A DNA stretch of 47,978 nt, taken from NCBI GenBank assembly GCA_016875255.1, contig VGRU01000004.1, positions 1-47,978 on the forward strand. The letters are read 5' to 3'. The stretch is from Deltaproteobacteria bacterium (GTDB taxonomy: Bacteria; Desulfobacterota; BSN033; UBA1163). The notes beneath the pieces were generated by a model that saw only the letters and a program-made list of their open reading frames with translations, was not told where the DNA came from and made no database searches. The position numbers and the translations under genes were made by a program. Within the stretch, counting starts at the first letter, position 1, and each line of letters opens with the position of its first letter. This document shows positions 30,484 through 39,231 of this stretch, piece after piece.

Positions 30484-30999
30484 TCACCTTCGATATTTGG
30501 CCGCCTCATCGGGAGGCATAGGGACAAATTCGTACTGTCCTGGTGGAACGGGATATTCTTCTCGTTCCGGCAAGGACAGATCCCTCACGTCGCGGAGGTC
30601 TTTTGATTCGTTAATACGTCGTTCTATAAGATCCACCACTCCCTCATCAAATCCCAAACTCTTTCCCAGTATCAATTTCACGTATGGAAATTTTTTGGCC
30701 TCCTGCTGCATCATCTCAGGGATATCGAGAAGGAGATGCAGCCCTTCATGGAGGAAGTAAGGAATCACCAATACCTTCTTGGCACCCTGATTGGCGCATT
30801 TCTCGAAGACCTCAGGGAAGTGGGGCCCTAGTCTCGAAACGAAGCAAATCTCAACCCAAGGGTGTCCAAATTTTTCTTTTAAACGGTTGGCCACTTCTTC
30901 CATATCGTTTCCGGCGTCTGGAACGCGGCTCCCATGGCCAAGAAGGATAATGGCTTCATCGGTTGTCTGCTCTCTGTCTGGCATGAATTGAGCCGTCAT
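30484..30999 (-). CDS. cbiX: Sirohydrochlorin cobaltochelatase, short CbiX type
   Basis: A 171-residue single-domain chelatase that inserts Co(II) into sirohydrochlorin. ILLGHGSRVPDAG carries the first catalytic histidine and PYFLHEGLHLLLDIPE the second. SRLGPHFPEVFE is also typical. The start is the ATG at 30999 after GGAGAAGG; the frame is open further upstream. The C-terminal 45 residues (PEREEYPVPPGQYEFVPMPP) form an acidic, proline-rich tail beyond the chelatase core. Its presence fixes the pathway as early cobalt insertion. Confidence 0.93.
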   Translation of the reverse strand: MTAQFMPDREQTTDEAIILLGHGSRVPDAGNDMEEVANRLKEKFGHPWVEICFVSRLGPHFPEVFEKCANQGAKKVLVIPYFLHEGLHLLLDIPEMMQQEAKKFPYVKLILGKSLGFDEGVVDLIERRINESKDLRDVRDLSLPEREEYPVPPGQYEFVPMPPDEAAKYRR

Positions 31000-31009
31000 G
31001 ATCCTTCTC

Positions 31010-31735
31010 CTATAGGTTAAAACCTTCTCTTTGAATGGTAATCGAACAGAGGGCATGAATCACGCTTACGGCCAGGGGAGAGCCGCCCCGTCTCCCGGCG
31101 AGGGCAATATAGGGGATATCGAGAGACATTAACTCTTCTTTGCTCTCCACCACATGAACGAAACCGACAGGCATGGCGACCACCAGGGCCGGTCTGATAT
31201 TTTCTTCAAGGACGAGACGGTTGAGTTCGAGTAAAGCAAGAGGCGAGTTGCCGAACACAGCCAAATTGCCGTGGAGGATCAGCTTTGCCTTGCGGAGGGA
31301 AAAGAGTGATCGTGGAAGCCCTGCCTGAAGGGCCTGTTGGGCAACCTCCTCATCTGTAATATGACAAACAATACTTTTCGGACTATAACCCGCGTTTACC
31401 GAGTGAAGCCTCGGAAGGGAAAGTCCGGACTGGATCATTCTGGAGTCGACATAGATTGACCTTCCACTCCGTAATGCCTCCGTTCCAATGGCAATGGCAT
31501 CTGGCGAGAACCTGACAGCATCGATAAGGCTGAAATCTCCAGTGGTATGGATCATACGCCGGACCACCTGCCATTCATCCGGACCAAAGGGGTGGGAAGG
31601 CGCCTCCTTATCGATCATCTCGATGGATCTGGCCTCTATCTCCTCTCCGCTGAGGGGGGATGCGTAAAATCTGTAGATAAAGGGTGAATCTTTTTTCTTC
31701 GATTCACTTTCAGGTAAACCAATTCCTGGAATCAT
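31010..31735 (-). CDS. cbiC: Precorrin-8X / cobalt-precorrin-8 methylmutase
   Basis: A 241-residue enzyme that moves a methyl from C11 to C12 to form (cobalt-)cobyrinate. IEARSIEMID, the catalytic-histidine motif MIHTTGDF, VFGNSPLALLEL and PVGFVHVVESKEEL are CbiC/CobH features, the third and fourth slightly altered from GNAPTAL and GFVGAAESK. The start chosen is the ATG at 31735 after GGAGC; a GTG 20 codons upstream is in frame without a ribosome site. Confidence 0.92.
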   Translation of the reverse strand: MIPGIGLPESESKKKDSPFIYRFYASPLSGEEIEARSIEMIDKEAPSHPFGPDEWQVVRRMIHTTGDFSLIDAVRFSPDAIAIGTEALRSGRSIYVDSRMIQSGLSLPRLHSVNAGYSPKSIVCHITDEEVAQQALQAGLPRSLFSLRKAKLILHGNLAVFGNSPLALLELNRLVLEENIRPALVVAMPVGFVHVVESKEELMSLDIPYIALAGRRGGSPLAVSVIHALCSITIQREGFNL

Positions 31736-31826
31736 GGCTTTGCTCCGCAATGGTCGATAAATCCAGCACCTTCCTACGGGGATATTAAAACCCACAGGAA
31801 TATTATTCTATGCCATTCACCCCGTA

Positions 31827-33254
31827 CTATTTATAGTGCGAGGATTCATCCCTGCAGAAGAGCTGCGGGTATTCTGAAAGGTGCTGGATAAAGGTTTCCA
31901 TAGCCTCAGGTTGGGAGGCCCAGTGAAGGTGAACATAGCTGGCCAGAATGTGGCCTTGCTGAAAGCCTTCCACGATAGATGTTTTCGAGCGACGATGCCT
32001 GAGATTGTAAACGGATGTCCAGGGGCTATCTCCCAAAGGATCTCCCATCAATTCGGAGTAGTGGAATTCATGGCCCCTGAGCACCGCTCCGCTCTCTCCC
32101 CACAGTGAGTTTTGCATCAAAACAACCTCCACATATCCAAGGGATTTTAAGCGGTCAAGCATTCTGGACCAGACCGGCAAGAGCCCCACCATGGGGTATC
32201 GTTTTCTACTGAGTGTCTCAATGCCTAAGGTGAGGTAAATCAGTCCGCCACACTCGGCATAAACAGGCAGACCTCTTTTGGCAAATTGCCGGATAGCCTC
32301 CTGCATATCCTGGTTATCCGCTAAGGCTTCGGCATATTCCTCAGGATATCCTCCCCCTAGGTAGAGACCATCGAGGTCTTTTGGCAATTCCCTATCTTCG
32401 AGAGGGGAAAAACGAATCAGTTCACATCCTCGTAATTCCAGTTCATTCAGGTTGTCGGGATAATAAAAGTGGAATGCCCTGTCGTAAGCCACGCCGATAG
32501 AAACCCGTTTCAGGCAGAGCTTCACCTCTGATCCAGTCTCTTGTACGAAAAGGGGCGATGTGCTCCTTGCTATCTGCATGATAGTTTCCATGGCTACATG
32601 TTTTTCTAAAGCGTCTGCCAGTTCTTCGAGAATCCCTGGGAGAAGATTCTGGGGATTGGCTGTCACAAGTCCCAGATGACGACTAGCCAGGGGGGGAAAG
32701 GCCCCTCTTGGAATGGCGCCCAACACGGGCGGGAGGGAAGCGCTTCCCAGGGATTGGGTGAGCCATTCTTTGTGGTGATCCGAACCGCTATGATTGGCTA
32801 CGATACCAGCGATTCTTAAATCCCGGTCGAATTCGACACAACCTTTTACAATGGCGGCAAGACTTCGGGCCATGCCATGGACATTCACCACCAATAATAC
32901 CGGAGCATCCAGCCAGCGGGCCATCTCCGCTGTGCTTCCCTCGGAGGTTGCCGGGTCAGACCCGTCGAAGAGCCCCATCACCCCTTCGATTACAGCCATA
33001 TCCACATCCTTTGTGGTTCGATGGAAAAGCTCCAGCACATATTCCCTCCTGGTCATCCAGCCATCGAGGTTATAGCAGGGCCTTCCCGAGGCGACGGTCA
33101 GATAAGAAGGGTCAAGAAAATCTGGTCCTACTTTGAAGGTCTGAATCTGAAGCCCTCTCCGCTTGAGGGATGCGACCAGAGCCAGGGTCAGAGAGGTTTT
33201 TCCCGTTCCGCTCTGGGTACCTGCAATGACGATCCTCGGCACCGATCGACTCAA
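31827..33254 (-). CDS. cbiA: Cobyrinate a,c-diamide synthase
   Basis: A 475-residue glutamine-dependent amidase (CbiA/CobB). The N-terminal ATP-binding domain begins PRIVIAGTQSGTGKTS and continues TFKVGPDFLDPSYL and VMGLFDG. The C-terminal class I-like glutaminase half has YLGGGYPEEYAEAL, the cysteine in VYAECGGLIYL and the histidine in GHEFHYSEL. The start is a TTG overlapping the cobO stop (TTGA), eight bases after AAAGGAG. Confidence 0.95.
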   Translation of the reverse strand: MSRSVPRIVIAGTQSGTGKTSLTLALVASLKRRGLQIQTFKVGPDFLDPSYLTVASGRPCYNLDGWMTRREYVLELFHRTTKDVDMAVIEGVMGLFDGSDPATSEGSTAEMARWLDAPVLLVVNVHGMARSLAAIVKGCVEFDRDLRIAGIVANHSGSDHHKEWLTQSLGSASLPPVLGAIPRGAFPPLASRHLGLVTANPQNLLPGILEELADALEKHVAMETIMQIARSTSPLFVQETGSEVKLCLKRVSIGVAYDRAFHFYYPDNLNELELRGCELIRFSPLEDRELPKDLDGLYLGGGYPEEYAEALADNQDMQEAIRQFAKRGLPVYAECGGLIYLTLGIETLSRKRYPMVGLLPVWSRMLDRLKSLGYVEVVLMQNSLWGESGAVLRGHEFHYSELMGDPLGDSPWTSVYNLRHRRSKTSIVEGFQQGHILASYVHLHWASQPEAMETFIQHLSEYPQLFCRDESSHYK

Positions 33255-33778
33255 TATTCAACTCCTTTCTGTGCGGCCCAGCCCTCATGCAACCCATGCT
33301 TGAGGCAACACATCTTTGTCACGGTATCGGCCGTTGAAATAAGTCGATCCGTCGCTCCCCTTCCTGTTAGCACCAGACAGGCTTCCCCATTGCCCTGATC
33401 GATAAGTTGGATGACTTGATCATCTTCGATAAGCCCCTTGTTAACGGCTGTACATATTTCGTCGAGGATGATCAGATCATATCTCTTCGATTTGAGGGCT
33501 TTGAGAGCTGTCTGTAAAGCATCCTGTGCGGACTTGCGGTGTTCAGAGAAGGCCGGGTCTTCGGCCGGGGGTGTAAATCCACGGCCCATCTGGATAATTT
33601 TAACTCCCGGGAGATGTTGAAGAGCGATTAATTCGCCGGTCGATGGATTCGCTTTTATGAATTGCAGAATCAGTGTTTGCAAGCCATGGCCGCTTGCACG
33701 AAGGGCCATGCCGAGAGCTGCGGTTGTTTTCCCCTTCCCCTCTCCCGTAAAAATTAAGACACGACTTTTTTCTCTCAT
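33251..33778 (-). CDS. cobO: Cob(I)yrinic acid a,c-diamide adenosyltransferase
   Basis: A 175-residue CobA/BtuR/CobO-type enzyme. LIFTGEGKGKTTAALGMALR is the P-loop, followed by LQFIKA, MGRGFT, LIILDEICTAVNKGL and VLTGRGA. It adds the upper adenosyl ligand. The start is the ATG at 33778 after AAAGGACC; eight more codons are open upstream. It lies 52 bases after the CobD-CobQ fusion. Confidence 0.93.
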   Translation of the reverse strand: MREKSRVLIFTGEGKGKTTAALGMALRASGHGLQTLILQFIKANPSTGELIALQHLPGVKIIQMGRGFTPPAEDPAFSEHRKSAQDALQTALKALKSKRYDLIILDEICTAVNKGLIEDDQVIQLIDQGNGEACLVLTGRGATDRLISTADTVTKMCCLKHGLHEGWAAQKGVEY

Positions 33779-33830
33779 GGTCCTTTCTTTCATCGAATCC
33801 AACGGGCAATTATCCAGTCCCCACCTATGC

Positions 33831-36407
33831 TCACCTCATCCCCATTAATCTGTAGATTTCTTCGATCTTCAAACTCCTCCGGACGACCTCTGCCAGTCTT
33901 TCTAAAGCGGGTTCCAGATCGTATACTGCGCAGACCTTCCGAATAGCAGGAAGATTGCGTCGAATCCGCAAACGGTCAATAAACCATCGTCGAAACTCAT
34001 CCGTATCGAAGATTCCGTGGAGGTAAGTCCCCCAGATTCGGTTGTCCTTTATTCCTCCTCCAATAACCTCTCCATCTTCCCGAAGGAAAAGAGGCGTTAG
34101 AGACCCTCCATCTGTCTGGCCATGATGGATTTCATATCCTCGGATCTTTAAACCTGAAGTTAGATGAGTCCCTTCCGCCCGGACAAGCGTCTTTTGACGA
34201 GCCATCATGGTGGTGATAGGTAACAGACCAAGTCCTTGAATGGCCAGTTCGTGGGATTCAATCCCATGAGGATCGTCGATCCTTTGACCCAGCATCTGGA
34301 AGCCGCCACAAATGCCCACCACCTCTGTCCTTCCCTCCACCGCCAGACCAATAATTCTTTCCTCCAGTCCGCTTTGACGCAGATACTTCAAATCGCTCAT
34401 CACGTTCTTGCTTCCCGGTAAGATGAGGGCGTCCGGATGATCAAGGTCTTTCAGCGATCGGACGGTGTGAAGGCAGACATCAGGTTCTATTCTAAAAGGA
34501 TCGAAGTCCGTAAAATTGGATATATGGGGAAGATCAATGACGGCAATCTCAACGTGATCGACCTGAGAGACCGCCTTATCCAACGCGCCGCTCTTGAAAC
34601 TGACGGAATCCTCTTCAGGCAATCCAAGATCGTATAGATAGGGGACGACCCCGAAGAAGGGAAGCCCTGTACGGGACTGAGTGTACTCGATTGCCGGGGC
34701 GAGGAGATCTTCTTTTCCGCGGAACCGGTTGATAATAAAGCCGGCCAGGAGTCTCCTTTCCCACTCAGCCAGGACCTCCGTCGTTCCGATAAAGGAAGCA
34801 AAAACGCCGCCGCGGTCGATATCGCCGACCAGCAGGACCGGAGCCCCGGCATATTCACCCATCTTCATGTTGGCGATATCGTGGTCCTTTAAATTGATCT
34901 CCCCGGGGCTTCCAGCTCCCTCGAGGACGAGAACGTCATATTCCGCTGAGAGGGAACGAAAGGCCTTTTTTACCTCCGCAAAGGCTTCCGGCTTGTATTC
35001 AATATACTGAGAAACGCTCATGTGGCCGACGGGCTTTCCCCGAACAATGACCTGAGATCCGGTGTCACTGCTCGGTTTGAGAAGGATTGGATTCATTCGC
35101 ACGTCCGGGTCGATACGGCAAGCCAGAGCTTGAACGACCTGGGCCCGGCCCATTTCTCCTCCTTTCGAGGTGACAAAGGAATTGAGCGACATGTTCTGGG
35201 ACTTGAAAGGGGCTACCCTGTATCCATCCTGCAAGAGAATGCGGCACAGGGCTGCTGTCAAGATGCTCTTCCCTGCGTTGGAACTTGTTCCCTGGAACAT
35301 GATCGCCGGCGTCTTTCGGCGGGTTGACGCGGGCATTGAGGAGACGCCCAGGGCCTCTTGCAGAGCGGCCAGGAATCGGATGTTCTCTGACCGGGTCCGG
35401 ACGGCGATGCGGAAAAATCTTTCATCGAGGCCATCGAAATTATTACAAACCCGTATCGCAATTCCTGAGGAGAGAAGTCGACGTGCAAGGATTCGGGCAT
35501 CCATATTTTTGAAATCGATCCGAACCATCAAGAAGTTGGCTCCCCCGGGATAGAACTTGAAGCCTGCAAGGGAGTCCATCTCGCGGGAAAGGAAGTCCCG
35601 TTCCTCCCGCACGTAGGCTCTGGTCCTTTCGGCATAGGCGTGATCCTCCAGCGCCTTCTCACCTACGGCCTGGGCCATGGCATTGACAGACCATGGAGGC
35701 ATCAGCTCTTTCATCTTCCGGACGATCTCTTTTTCGGCAAAGAGACACCCCAGTCTCAGCCCCGGTATGGCATAGAATTTGGTGAACGATTGAAGGACGA
35801 TGAGATTGGGAGGTCGGTTTTTTGCCAAACTTTCAACCCCTTCGACAAAGTCTAAAAAGGCTTCGTCAACGACAAAGATAGTAGAGTGGTGTCTCAAGAC
35901 TAGAGTCCGTAAAGCCTCTGGTTCGATGATTAAACCGGTAGGGTTATTGGGCTGTCCTATAAAAACGATTTCATTGCCAATGAGCTTCGAATCGAGAACG
36001 GATAGATCGAGTTGGAAGGTTTCATCCTCTTTGAGGAAAATCCTTTCCACAGGTTTTCCTGCAAGGGCTACAGCCCTCCCATAATCGGCGTAGGAGGGGA
36101 CAGGGATGAGAGCCCGAGTGATGGGCAGCGCCCGGGGCAGTAAATAGATGATCTCGGTAGACCCGTTCCCCACCAGAATCTCTTCCTCTCTCACTCCATA
36201 GCGGGTAGCAATGGACGCTTTGAGTAAGGTACACTCTGGATCAGGATAGTGGACGATGGAACTCAGCTGCGAACTGATCAGGGAACGGAGCCATTCCGGA
36301 GGGCCTAATGGGTTAATGTTCGCTGAGAAGTCCAGGAGTTCCTTCGCAGGTCTACCCGAAGCCTTGACCAACTTTCTTATGTTTCCACCATGCTCATCAT
36401 CCATCAT
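33831..36407 (-). CDS. Fused threonine-phosphate decarboxylase (CobD) and cobyric acid synthase (CobQ)
   Basis: A single frame of 858 codons with two complete enzymes. Residues 1-350 are a PLP enzyme of the CobD/CobC type: HGGNI at the start, LDFSANINPLGPP, GNGSTEIIYLLPRA, GQPNNPTGL, VVDEAFLDF and the PLP lysine in SFTKFYAIPGLRLG (about K210). Residues from about 368 are CobQ: MFQGTSSNAGKS, FKSQNMSLNS, PILLKPSSDTGSQVIVRGK, the glutaminase cysteine in GICGGFQMLG and the histidine in GTYLHGIF. The linker is about 12 residues (GVSSMPASTRRK). CobD makes the aminopropanol phosphate arm; CobQ amidates the ring. The start (ATG 36407 or 36404) lies directly after the T-run of a riboswitch terminator and has no clear Shine-Dalgarno site. 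Confidence 0.92.
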   Translation of the reverse strand: MMDDEHGGNIRKLVKASGRPAKELLDFSANINPLGPPEWLRSLISSQLSSIVHYPDPECTLLKASIATRYGVREEEILVGNGSTEIIYLLPRALPITRALIPVPSYADYGRAVALAGKPVERIFLKEDETFQLDLSVLDSKLIGNEIVFIGQPNNPTGLIIEPEALRTLVLRHHSTIFVVDEAFLDFVEGVESLAKNRPPNLIVLQSFTKFYAIPGLRLGCLFAEKEIVRKMKELMPPWSVNAMAQAVGEKALEDHAYAERTRAYVREERDFLSREMDSLAGFKFYPGGANFLMVRIDFKNMDARILARRLLSSGIAIRVCNNFDGLDERFFRIAVRTRSENIRFLAALQEALGVSSMPASTRRKTPAIMFQGTSSNAGKSILTAALCRILLQDGYRVAPFKSQNMSLNSFVTSKGGEMGRAQVVQALACRIDPDVRMNPILLKPSSDTGSQVIVRGKPVGHMSVSQYIEYKPEAFAEVKKAFRSLSAEYDVLVLEGAGSPGEINLKDHDIANMKMGEYAGAPVLLVGDIDRGGVFASFIGTTEVLAEWERRLLAGFIINRFRGKEDLLAPAIEYTQSRTGLPFFGVVPYLYDLGLPEEDSVSFKSGALDKAVSQVDHVEIAVIDLPHISNFTDFDPFRIEPDVCLHTVRSLKDLDHPDALILPGSKNVMSDLKYLRQSGLEERIIGLAVEGRTEVVGICGGFQMLGQRIDDPHGIESHELAIQGLGLLPITTMMARQKTLVRAEGTHLTSGLKIRGYEIHHGQTDGGSLTPLFLREDGEVIGGGIKDNRIWGTYLHGIFDTDEFRRWFIDRLRIRRNLPAIRKVCAVYDLEPALERLAEVVRRSLKIEEIYRLMGMR

Positions 36408-36414
36408 AAGCACC

Positions 36415-36456
36415 AAAAAAAATCCCCGGCCTTCTCATCGGAAGACCGGGGATTTT
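36415..36456 (-). terminator. Riboswitch-associated transcription terminator
   Basis: On the minus strand ATCCCCGG...CTTC-type arms (36422-36434 and 36441-36453) form a stem of 12 pairs with one mismatch and a six-base loop, followed by a run of eight T. It lies between the cobalamin aptamer and the start codon of cobD-cobQ and is the likely expression platform. Confidence 0.88.
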
Positions 36457-36504
36457 ACCCGCAAACACCCTTCACAGTCTTTGCCTCGAAGACTTCTTGG
36501 TGAA

Positions 36505-36705
36505 GCATATCCGGGTAAGGTTTTCTGACTCTCCCGACCTTAACTCGCCTTCCCATCCTGCCCCTTCGATCCTTCGACAAGCTCAGGACTCAAGGCTTCG
36601 GACAGTGGCTTTTTTTGTTAAGGCACTTACCCCTAAAATATGGGGTCGGGAATACAGCGGCGGGTCCGTCCCCGACTTTAACGGGGTTCCCTTTTCCCGG
36701 ATACC
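36505..36705 (-). ncRNA. Cobalamin riboswitch (upstream of the cobD-cobQ fusion)
   Basis: On the minus strand: AAAAGGGAACCCCGTTAAAG, GGACGGACCCGCCGCTGTA, AAGCCACTG, ATGGGAAGGCGAGTTAAGG and the B12 box AGTCAGAAAACCTTACC, in the order of the Rfam cobalamin family. Between GCCACTG and GGGAAGG the variable stem is enlarged by a dispersed repeat (36563-36587). A strong terminator follows. When cobalamin is bound, the terminator would form and shut down the biosynthesis operon. Confidence 0.92.
36563..36587. repeat. CTTCGACAAGCTCAG repeat arm inside the riboswitch
   Basis: CTTCGACAAGCTCAGGA with a partial tandem CCTTCGAT. It matches the arms of the inverted repeat at 5293-5375. Sits in the variable stem of the cobalamin riboswitch. 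Confidence 0.65.
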
Positions 36706-36773
36706 ACTTATTCAATTGGTTTTCATTTAACCGATAAACAAAGGGGTTGTCAAGGTATTTTTCTATGAGGCTT

Positions 36774-37706
36774 CTACCGCTCGACGAAGTTTATTAAATT
36801 CCGTCTCTCTCCTTGAAGAAATCGGCGCAGGTTTTCTTCAAAAATGGAAAGGACCAGGGTCACATAGTTCTCGCTCATCCCGCCGAGGTGCGGGGTAAGG
36901 ATCACATTCTCCAGCTCCCAGAACGGATGGTCAGCCGGTAAAGGCTCTGCGTTGAAGACATCAAGGGCTGCACCTGCGATCCTCCCTATTCTCAGGGCAT
37001 GGACCAGTGCCTCCTCGTCAACGATCTCTCCCCTTGCGATATTGATCAGATAGGCGGTCGGTTTCATCATCGAGAGTTCTTTTGCCCCGATCATCTTTCT
37101 CGTCCCGGGAGTGTTAGGGACCACAAGGATCAGGTAGTCCGCCTCTTTTAATACCCGGGGAAATCCCTCTATCCCGTATGAATAATCGACCCCTTCGACC
37201 TCTCTTTTCTCTGTAGCAATCCCATAGACAACCATTCCAAAGGCCTTGCACTTTTTAGCAATCTCCCTTCCAATGGCTCCCAACCCAACGATTCCCACCT
37301 TCTTTTGATAGAGCAGTTTTCCAGACCAGCGGTTCCAGATCTTTTGATCCTGGTTTCGGATCACTTGAGGTAGATTCCGGCTTAAAGCAAGCATGAGAAG
37401 GATGGCCATCTCCGACATCTGAGGGCCATGGATGCCCCGTGTAGAAGTGATCAAGACCTCTTTTCTTAAGGAAGGGAGATTAACCAGATAGTCCACACCC
37501 GTGGTGGTGGCCTGAATCCACTGGAGCTTTATGGCCTTCTTCATCAAGGCATCTGAAATCCGGTTGGTGAGGAGGATCTCTGCTTTTCCGATAAAATCAC
37601 CGCTCTCCTCCTCCTTGATGGCAGGATGGATGGTGAGTTCGGGGAACTTCGGCCCCAGAGCTTTTTTGTATTCCTCTGCGGAGGGGTTGAGGACGAGGAG
37701 GTTCAT
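36774..37706 (-). CDS. D-2-hydroxyacid dehydrogenase, NAD-dependent
   Basis: A 310-residue protein. The NAD motif GLGAIG lies at 141-146; the catalytic set is R225 (NIARGE), E254 and H273 (TPHLGG). Like family members, it would interconvert a 2-hydroxyacid and a 2-ketoacid in the cytoplasm. The start follows GGGGAG, five bases after tctA, so it belongs to the transporter operon and probably acts on the imported carboxylate or its product. The exact substrate is unknown. It is the last gene of the cluster before the riboswitch region. Confidence 0.9.
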   Translation of the reverse strand: MNLLVLNPSAEEYKKALGPKFPELTIHPAIKEEESGDFIGKAEILLTNRISDALMKKAIKLQWIQATTTGVDYLVNLPSLRKEVLITSTRGIHGPQMSEMAILLMLALSRNLPQVIRNQDQKIWNRWSGKLLYQKKVGIVGLGAIGREIAKKCKAFGMVVYGIATEKREVEGVDYSYGIEGFPRVLKEADYLILVVPNTPGTRKMIGAKELSMMKPTAYLINIARGEIVDEEALVHALRIGRIAGAALDVFNAEPLPADHPFWELENVILTPHLGGMSENYVTLVLSIFEENLRRFLQGERRNLINFVER

Positions 37707-37710
37707 GGTC

Positions 37711-39222
37711 TCAATCTCCCCTCAGAGCAGAGAGCTTCTTTCGCTGGGTGAGGATGGGAATGAGCAAAAGCAAAAACGCTGTGATCAGGAAGGCGAGGGA
37801 GATGGGCCGGGAGACGAAGATGGAGAAATCACCATGCGACATGATCAGTGATCGGCGGAAGGATGTTTCAAGCTTCTGCCCCAGAACCAGGGCAAGGATG
37901 AGGGGAGCTCCATCATATTGGAACTTCTTCATCAGGAATCCCAATATTCCAAAAATAAGCATGATGATAATATCAGGGGCGCTGTTTTCCAGACTGTAGG
38001 CACCGATGAGGCAGAAGAGCAGGATCAAGGGATAGAGGAGATAATAAGGAACTTTAAGGACTTTCACCCATAGAGGAATGAGCGGAAGGTTCAGAACGAG
38101 AAGCATCCCATTCCCGATATACATGCTGACGATCGTCCCCCAGAAGAGATCCGGGGCATTCTTGATCAGCATGGGACCAGGCTGCAACCCGTGGATCATC
38201 AAGGCGCCTAAAAGGATGGCCATGACAGGATTGGCGGGGATTCCAAGGGTGAGCAGTGGGATGAAAGATCCTCCTGCCCCTGCATTGTTTGCGGCCTCGG
38301 GACCGGCCACCCCCTGAATGGCTCCTTTTCCAAACTCCTCCGGGTGTTTCGAAACCTTCTTTTCAATAGCATAAGATGCGAAAGAAGAAACCACAGCCCC
38401 ACCCCCTGGAATGATCCCGAGAAAGAAGCCAAGGATGGAGCCCCGAATGATCGACCAAATCGAATCGGCCCAATCTTTAAGCGTCGGGAAGAGATTTTTA
38501 ATTCGGGAGGAAAGAATGTCCCGTTTCATTTCAGTCTCGAGGTTTAGAAACACCTCAGAGATTCCAAAAAGACCCATGGCCACGGGGACAATACCAATCC
38601 CGTCAAGAAGACTCCTGAGATGAAAGGTAAATCGATATTTCCCGCTGATGGTATCCATCCCAACGCCGCTGAGAATCAATCCGACGCCTGCCATGATCAG
38701 GGCCTTGATCATGGATCCGCTACTCAAATAAGTCAAGACAGTGATTCCAACGATCATCAATGAAAAGAATTCCGGCGGCCCAAAGGCAATGGCCAGATTG
38801 GAAAGGGGAGGCCCCACAAAGGTGAGCGCAATGACGGCCAACGTCCCGGCGATAAAGGAACCAAAGGCAGAAATCCCCAGGGCAGGTCCTGCTCTCCCTT
38901 TGCGTGCCATTTGGTATCCATCGAGGCAGGTGACCACGGAAGCCGCCTCACCGGGAATATTCACCAATATAGAGGTGGTTGAACCTCCGTACATCGCCCC
39001 ATAGTAAATCCCGGCAAGCATGATGGTGGCTGCCACGGGAGTTACTTTGAACGTGGCAGGAAGGAGCAAGGCAATGGCGGCAGCGGGTCCGAGACCCGGT
39101 AAGACCCCGACCAGTGTTCCGAGAAGAACACCAAAGAAACAGTACATCAGATGGACAGGCTGAAGCGCAACTTCGAAGCCATACATCACATTTTGGAAGA
39201 TCTCCATCATAATCGGATCCAT
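37711..39222 (-). CDS. tctA: Tripartite tricarboxylate transporter, large permease (TctA)
   Basis: A 503-residue membrane protein with about 11-12 hydrophobic segments. FGVLLGTLVGVLPGLGPAAA near the N terminus and GIIPGGGAVVSSFASYAIEKK are TctA signatures, with YGGSTTSILVNIPGEA and GGSFIPLLTLGIPANPVMA also conserved. With TctB and the periplasmic TctC it takes up carboxylates using the sodium or proton gradient. The start lies nine bases after the tctB stop. Confidence 0.94.
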   Translation of the reverse strand: MDPIMMEIFQNVMYGFEVALQPVHLMYCFFGVLLGTLVGVLPGLGPAAAIALLLPATFKVTPVAATIMLAGIYYGAMYGGSTTSILVNIPGEAASVVTCLDGYQMARKGRAGPALGISAFGSFIAGTLAVIALTFVGPPLSNLAIAFGPPEFFSLMIVGITVLTYLSSGSMIKALIMAGVGLILSGVGMDTISGKYRFTFHLRSLLDGIGIVPVAMGLFGISEVFLNLETEMKRDILSSRIKNLFPTLKDWADSIWSIIRGSILGFFLGIIPGGGAVVSSFASYAIEKKVSKHPEEFGKGAIQGVAGPEAANNAGAGGSFIPLLTLGIPANPVMAILLGALMIHGLQPGPMLIKNAPDLFWGTIVSMYIGNGMLLVLNLPLIPLWVKVLKVPYYLLYPLILLFCLIGAYSLENSAPDIIIMLIFGILGFLMKKFQYDGAPLILALVLGQKLETSFRRSLIMSHGDFSIFVSRPISLAFLITAFLLLLIPILTQRKKLSALRGD

Positions 39223-39231
39223 GAACCGATT

